Shown here piece by piece: positions 59,297 through 64,000 of a stretch of DNA of 64,000 nt (positions within the stretch are counted from its first letter, which is position 1; each line of letters starts with the position of its first letter). Where the stretch lies: NCBI RefSeq assembly GCF_046630445.1, contig NC_092341.1, positions 289,902,001-289,966,000 of the forward strand, written 5' to 3'. A model generated the notes under the pieces. The model was not told where the DNA came from and searched no databases. It worked only from the letters and a program-made list of their open reading frames with translations. The position numbers and the translations under genes were made by a program. The DNA is from Rutidosis leptorrhynchoides (lineage: Eukaryota; Streptophyta; Magnoliopsida; Asterales; Asteraceae).

Positions 59297-59467
59297 TTCG
59301 TAAAACCTAAAAAAAATAAAAATTCAGAATGGGGGGAGAAGACTAGTTCTTTAGGGTCTGCTAGGGAAAGACCATTCGGGTTCCATTTTCGAGAACTACA
59401 CGAAAACAGACAATCTAACTCTAACAGAAATACATATTATCCTTTAAAGACTTGATTCTTCCCACAC

Positions 59468-62400
59468 TTAGTTAGCTGTGGTGTTGAAATTGTGATTAAC
59501 TTCGTTGTCGACTTCCATCGGACTATCTATGTAGTGTTTAACTCTGTAACCATTAACTTTAAATTCAATCCCATTTGAATTTATCAATTCTACTGTTCCG
59601 TATGGAAAAACTCTTTTAACTATGAATGGTCCAGACCATCTTGATTTCAATTTTCCAGGAAATAGCTTGAATCGTGAATTGAAAAGGAGAACTCTGTCTC
59701 CTTCTTTAAATTCTTTTGAACTTCTGATTCTTTTATCATGCCATTTCTTCGTTCTTTCTTTATAGATTAACGAATTCTCGCATGCTTCATGTCTTAATTC
59801 TTCTAATTCGTTTAGTTGACTTAACCGTAGACGTCCAGCTTCATGTAAATCAAGATTACATGTCTTCAAAGCCCAAAATGCTTTGTGTTCAATTTCTACT
59901 GGAAGATGACATGCTTTTCCATAAACAAGTCTAAAAGGTGTGGTTCCAATTGGAGTTTTGTAGGCTGTTCTAAAAGCCCAGAGTGCATCCTCCAATTTAA
60001 TGGACCATTCCTTCAGATTTGATCCTACGGTTTTCTCTAGAATACGTTTTAAAGCTCGGTTGGTATTTTCAACTTGTCCACTTGTTTGTGGATGATATGC
60101 GGTGGAGATTTTATGAGTTACTCCATATCTTTTAAGAACTTTCTCAAGTTGATTATTACAAAAATGAGTACCCCGATCACTTATTAAAGCTTTCGGTGTT
60201 CCAAACCTTGCAAAAAAGACGTTTTAAAAAGTTGACTACAACTCGTGCATCGTTAGTTGGGAGAGCTTGTGCTTCCGCCCATTTAGATACATAATCAATG
60301 GCTACGAGTATATATAGATTATTATTAGATTTTGGAAATGGACCCATAAAGTCAATACCCCAAATGTCAAATACTTCACATACCTGGATGACATTTTGTG
60401 GCATTTCATCACGTTGACTTATTTTTCCGGCCCTTTGACAAGCATCACAGGATTTGCAAAGAAGGTGTGCGTCTTTGTAAATTGTAGGCCAATAGAATCC
60501 AGCATCATAAACTTTTCTTGCTGTTAGTTAAGGCCCATAATGCCCTCCTGTTGGTCCTGTGTGACAATGGTTTAATATTTTACTCGCTTCATCTCCAAAT
60601 ACACATCGGCGTATTATTCCATCGGGACAACTTTTAAACAAATGTGGATCTTCCCAAAAATAGTGTTTTATATCACTGAAGAATTTCTTTCGTTTTTGGT
60701 ACGATAATCCTTTTTCAAGGAATCCACATACTAAATAGTTTGCATAGTCTGCAAACCATGGAATTTCTTTATAATCTATCTTCAATAGATATTCATCAGG
60801 AAAGTTGTGTTGTATGACCGATTCATTTAGAACTTCTAATTCGGGATTTTCAAGACGAGAAAGATGATCAGCGGCGAGATTTTCTGCTCCTCTTTTATCT
60901 CGGATTTCAATATCAAACTCTTGTAAGAGTAAGATCCAACGGATTAATCTTGGTTTAGCATCTTGTTTTGAAAATAGGTATCTAAGAGCAGAATGGTCGG
61001 TATAGACCACCGTTTTTGCTAGAACGAGATATGATCGAAATTTGTCAAAAGCAAAGACAATAGCAAGGAGTTCTTTTTCAGTAGTTGTATAGTTCGTTTG
61101 TACTCCTTGTAACGTCTTACTAGCATAATATATAGGTTGAAATCGTTTTTCAATCCTTTGTCCTAAAACGGCTCCCATTGCAAAATCACTTGCATCGCAC
61201 ATTAGTTCAAATGGTAGATTCCAATTTGGTGTTATCATGATCGGCACATTAGTGAGTTTTTCTTTAAGAATATTAAAAGATTTGATACACTCATCTGAAA
61301 AGATGAATGGAGCATCCTTTTCTAGGAGTTTATTCATAGGAGTGACAATTTTAGAAAAATCTTTTATGAAACGTCGGTAAAAACCGGCATGCCCTAGAAA
61401 ACTCCTAACTCCTCTAACATTGGTGGGATGTGGAAGTTTAGCAATTACATCTACTTTATCTCTATCCACTTCAATTCCTTCTTTTGAAATTTTATGACCA
61501 AGAACGATGCCTTCTTTAACCATGAAATGGCATTTCTCCTAATTAAGTACTAGATTTGATTGTTCGCATCTAATAAGCATTCGTTCAAGATTAGCTAGAC
61601 ATGTTTCAAATGTATCACCGAAGACTGAAAAGTCATCCATGAATACTTCCATGCATTCTTCTATCATGTCGTGAAAAATCGCCATCATGCACCTTTGAAA
61701 GGTTGCAGGGGCATTGCAAAGTCCAAATGGCATGCGTTTGTAAGCAAAAGTACCATAAGGGCACGTGAACGTGGTTTTCTCTTGGTCTTCGGGTGCTATT
61801 AGAATTTGAAAATATCCGGAAAAACCATCAAGAAAACAATAGTAACTATTTCCGGCTAATCTTTCCAACATTTGATCAATGAAAGGTAAGGGAAAGTGAT
61901 CTTTTCTGGTGGCGTCATTTAATTTTCTATAATCAATACATACACGCCATCCTGTTACAGTCCTAGTAGGAATAAGCTCATTTTTTTCATTTGTAATGAC
62001 AGTCATGCCACCCTTCTTAGGTACGCATTGAACTGGGCTTACCCATGGACTATCAGAAATTGGATAAATTAAACCTGCATCTAGTAGTTTAATAATTTCT
62101 TTCTTAACTACATCTTGCATATTAGGATTTAGTCTTCGTTGGCGTTGCACATACGTTTTATGACCTTCTTCCATAAGGATTTTATGTGTGCAATACGAAG
62201 GACTTATTCCTTTTATATCATGAATCTTCCATACAATGGCTGGTTTATGAGCTTTCAACACAGAAATGAGTTGTGATTTTTCATTTTCAGTAAGAGAAGA
62301 TGATATTATTACAGGTAATTCAAATTCACCATGTAAATAAGCGTATTCCAAATGGTTTGGAAGTGGCTTTAACTCTAATGTCGGTGGTTCTTCTATCGAT

Positions 62401-64000
62401 GATTTATATCGATATCTGTCTTCTTCTTTTAGCATTTGAATTTCTTCTGTTGTTGGTTCATATCCATTAGCCATTAGTGTAGCTAACATTTCAGTTTCAT
62501 CAATTGGTTCAGTTCCTTCTCCTAAAGAACATTCTCCTGTTCCTTGTAATTCTGGAAATTCTTCTAACAATTCTGCATGTGAATCTATAGTTTGAATATA
62601 ATAACATGTATCATCTGCAGATTGTGGTTGTTGCATTACTCTATCAACTGAAAAGGTAACACTCTCATCCTCTATACTTAGGGTCAGTTTCTTTCCGAAC
62701 ACGTCTATCATTGCTTTAGCCGTGTTTAAGAATGGTCTTCCTAATATGAGAGGAACTTGAGAATCTTCTTCCATGTCCAGAACAACAAAATCTACTGGAA
62801 ATACTAAAGTACCAACTTTAACTAGCATGTTCTCCATTATCCCTCTAGGATATTTTATTGATCTATCGGCTAGTTGTATGCTTATTCTTGTTGGTTTCAA
62901 TTCTCCAAGGTCTAGTTTAGCGTATAGTGAATACGGCATTAGATTTATACTAGCACCTAAGTCTGCCAATGCTTCTATTGAACTAAGACTATCCAGAAAA
63001 CATGGAATTGTGAAACTTCCTGGATCTGATAGTTTTTCTGGTATCTTATTCAACAGCATTGCTGAACAATTAGCATTCATAGTAACAGCCGAGAGTTCTT
63101 CCATTTTCTTTCTATTCGAGATTAGATCTTTCAGAAATTTAGCATATCTAGGCATTCCTGAAATTACATCAATGAAAGGAAGATTTACATTTATCTGTTT
63201 AAACATATCCAAAAATTTGGATTACTCGGCTTCAAGTTTCTCTTTTTTCATTTTACTTGGGTAAGGAAGTGGTGGTTGGTATGGTTTAACATAAGGTTTA
63301 GCCTTAACTGTGTTATCTTCATTAACCTTTTCAACTACCGATTCTTTTTCCTTATCTTGTTCAGGTTGTGGTTCTTGTGGAGTAGGAATAGCTTCATCAG
63401 AAATTACAGGTATTTCAGGTGGTTTAAGTGTTGTACCACTTCTTGTGGTAATGGCTTTAGCTGTTTCATTCCGGGGGTTTGCATTTGCTTGGGCATTTTG
63501 TTCATTGGTTTGTTTTTGAGATGTGAAAAACTGCGTTTGAGTTTCAACTAGCTTTGTCATCATATCTTCTAAATTCGGCTTTTTATCATCGGTTTGTGGT
63601 GGTTTGTTTTGAAAATTAGGTCTTTGCTGGTTGTAAGTATTATTGGATACTTATTGATTACTAAGACCTTGTTGGTTGTTGTATGGAACATTTCGGTTAT
63701 AATTCTGGTTTTGATTGTAAATCGGTCTTGGCGGTTGATAATTATTCTGATAATTATTTCCAGGCCTTTGGTTTATGTATGAAATATTCTCTCTTTGTTC
63801 CATTGTTAGCTCAATACTGAGACAATCTTTTGTAAAATGTGGTCCTCCACACTGCTCACAACTAATTCGTATTGAGTGTATATCCTTAGTCATCTTTTCC
63901 ATTCGTCTCTCGATAGCATCTATCTTTGCAGAAATGGAATCTAAGTCATGGCTAGAATCAGCTCTAGCTGCTTTAGATGATCTAACAATATCTTTTTCTT
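59468..64000 (-). pseudogene. Athila gag-pol region, broken, 5' end outside the window
   Basis: Going down in coordinate: gag end with the zinc motif CEQCGGPHFTKDC (near 63840); a Glu/Pro-rich linker; protease with ALADLGASINLMPYS (near 62930); reverse transcriptase with WRVCIDYRKLN and FMDDFSVFG (about 62050-61600); RNase H with [14 protein letters not shown] (near 61190) and [10 protein letters not shown]; and integrase pieces with [16 protein letters not shown] (near 60360) and its C-terminal region ending near 59468 with [26 protein letters not shown]. About four breaks are visible, so it is treated as a fossil. Polymerase lineage is Athila. Confidence 0.85.

Larger units (their letters stand above)
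51455..64000 (-). mobile_element. Athila-type Ty3/gypsy element, 3' part, runs off the window
   Basis: Minus strand. It begins at its 3' LTR (TGATGTGC...TTATCA in plus orientation) and continues past the right edge, so gag and the 5' LTR are incomplete or missing here. In its own direction it shows gag end, protease, RT, RNase H, integrase, a 138-codon ORF, a long 3' ORF and a 3' non-coding tract. The RT wording (GWRVCIDYRKLNDATRKDHF, FMDDFSVFG) and the D-L-G-A-S protease site are typical of the Athila clade. gag-pol is broken, with about four breaks in view. The left flank AATACT may be half of a target duplication. Confidence 0.88.

Overview
The window is plant nuclear DNA: spliced genes with GT-AG introns, LTR retrotransposons of standard plant lineages, plant MITEs and an L1-type LINE. 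The repeat families look to me like those of Asteraceae. That placement is from memory and is only moderately secure.

Left part (1-28828). An old LTR-like sequence (about 861-2286 continuing at 23763-25540) was hit by a Ty3/gypsy Tekay-type chromovirus (2292-23757, 5-bp TSD GATGT, LTRs of about 3.44 kb). Between its primer-binding site and gag this element carries an acidic extra ORF and a broken F-box-like gene that looks captured from the host. Its 3' LTR was later split by an 8.0-kb non-autonomous element (14648-22667, TSD GATAC) that is a LARD-type relative of Athila. A later event made a near-perfect inverted duplication (about 22895-28828, arms about 2.96 kb) centred on an AT tract at 25835-25891. 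It copied the end of the Tekay LTR and its flank.

Centre (28829-40227) is the genic island. It holds CPB, the F-actin-capping protein beta subunit (+, 8 exons, 28973-32524); a p23-type HSP90 co-chaperone (-, 6 exons, 33612-35124); and sphingoid base C4-hydroxylase SBH (-, 2 exons, 38205-39945). All three have continuous spliced reading frames. CPB and p23 are convergent. Introns and spacers hold Tourist-like, Stowaway-like, hAT and Mutator-type MITEs, each with its own target-site duplication except where stated, and a poly(A)-tailed retroposon.

Right part (40228-64000). A young Ty1/copia element on the minus strand (40228-46753) sits about 280 bp upstream of the SBH start codon. A degraded L1-type LINE (to 50134), a minus-strand LTR fragment (50135-51454) and the 3' part of an Athila-type Ty3/gypsy element (51455 to beyond the window) follow. 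The Athila element shares LTR, 3' non-coding sequence and gag zinc motif with the LARD, so the two look like an autonomous and non-autonomous pair.

The most unusual signals are the 6-kb palindrome that ends about 145 bp from the CPB start codon; the captured F-box gene in the Tekay element; paired CATGCGA..TCGCATG palindromes that appear both in the LTR near the TATA box and again internally, in two related elements, with matching centre changes; and an intron-like start for the Athila 3' ORF. I see no CRISPR, prokaryotic system, rRNA or convincing tRNA gene.
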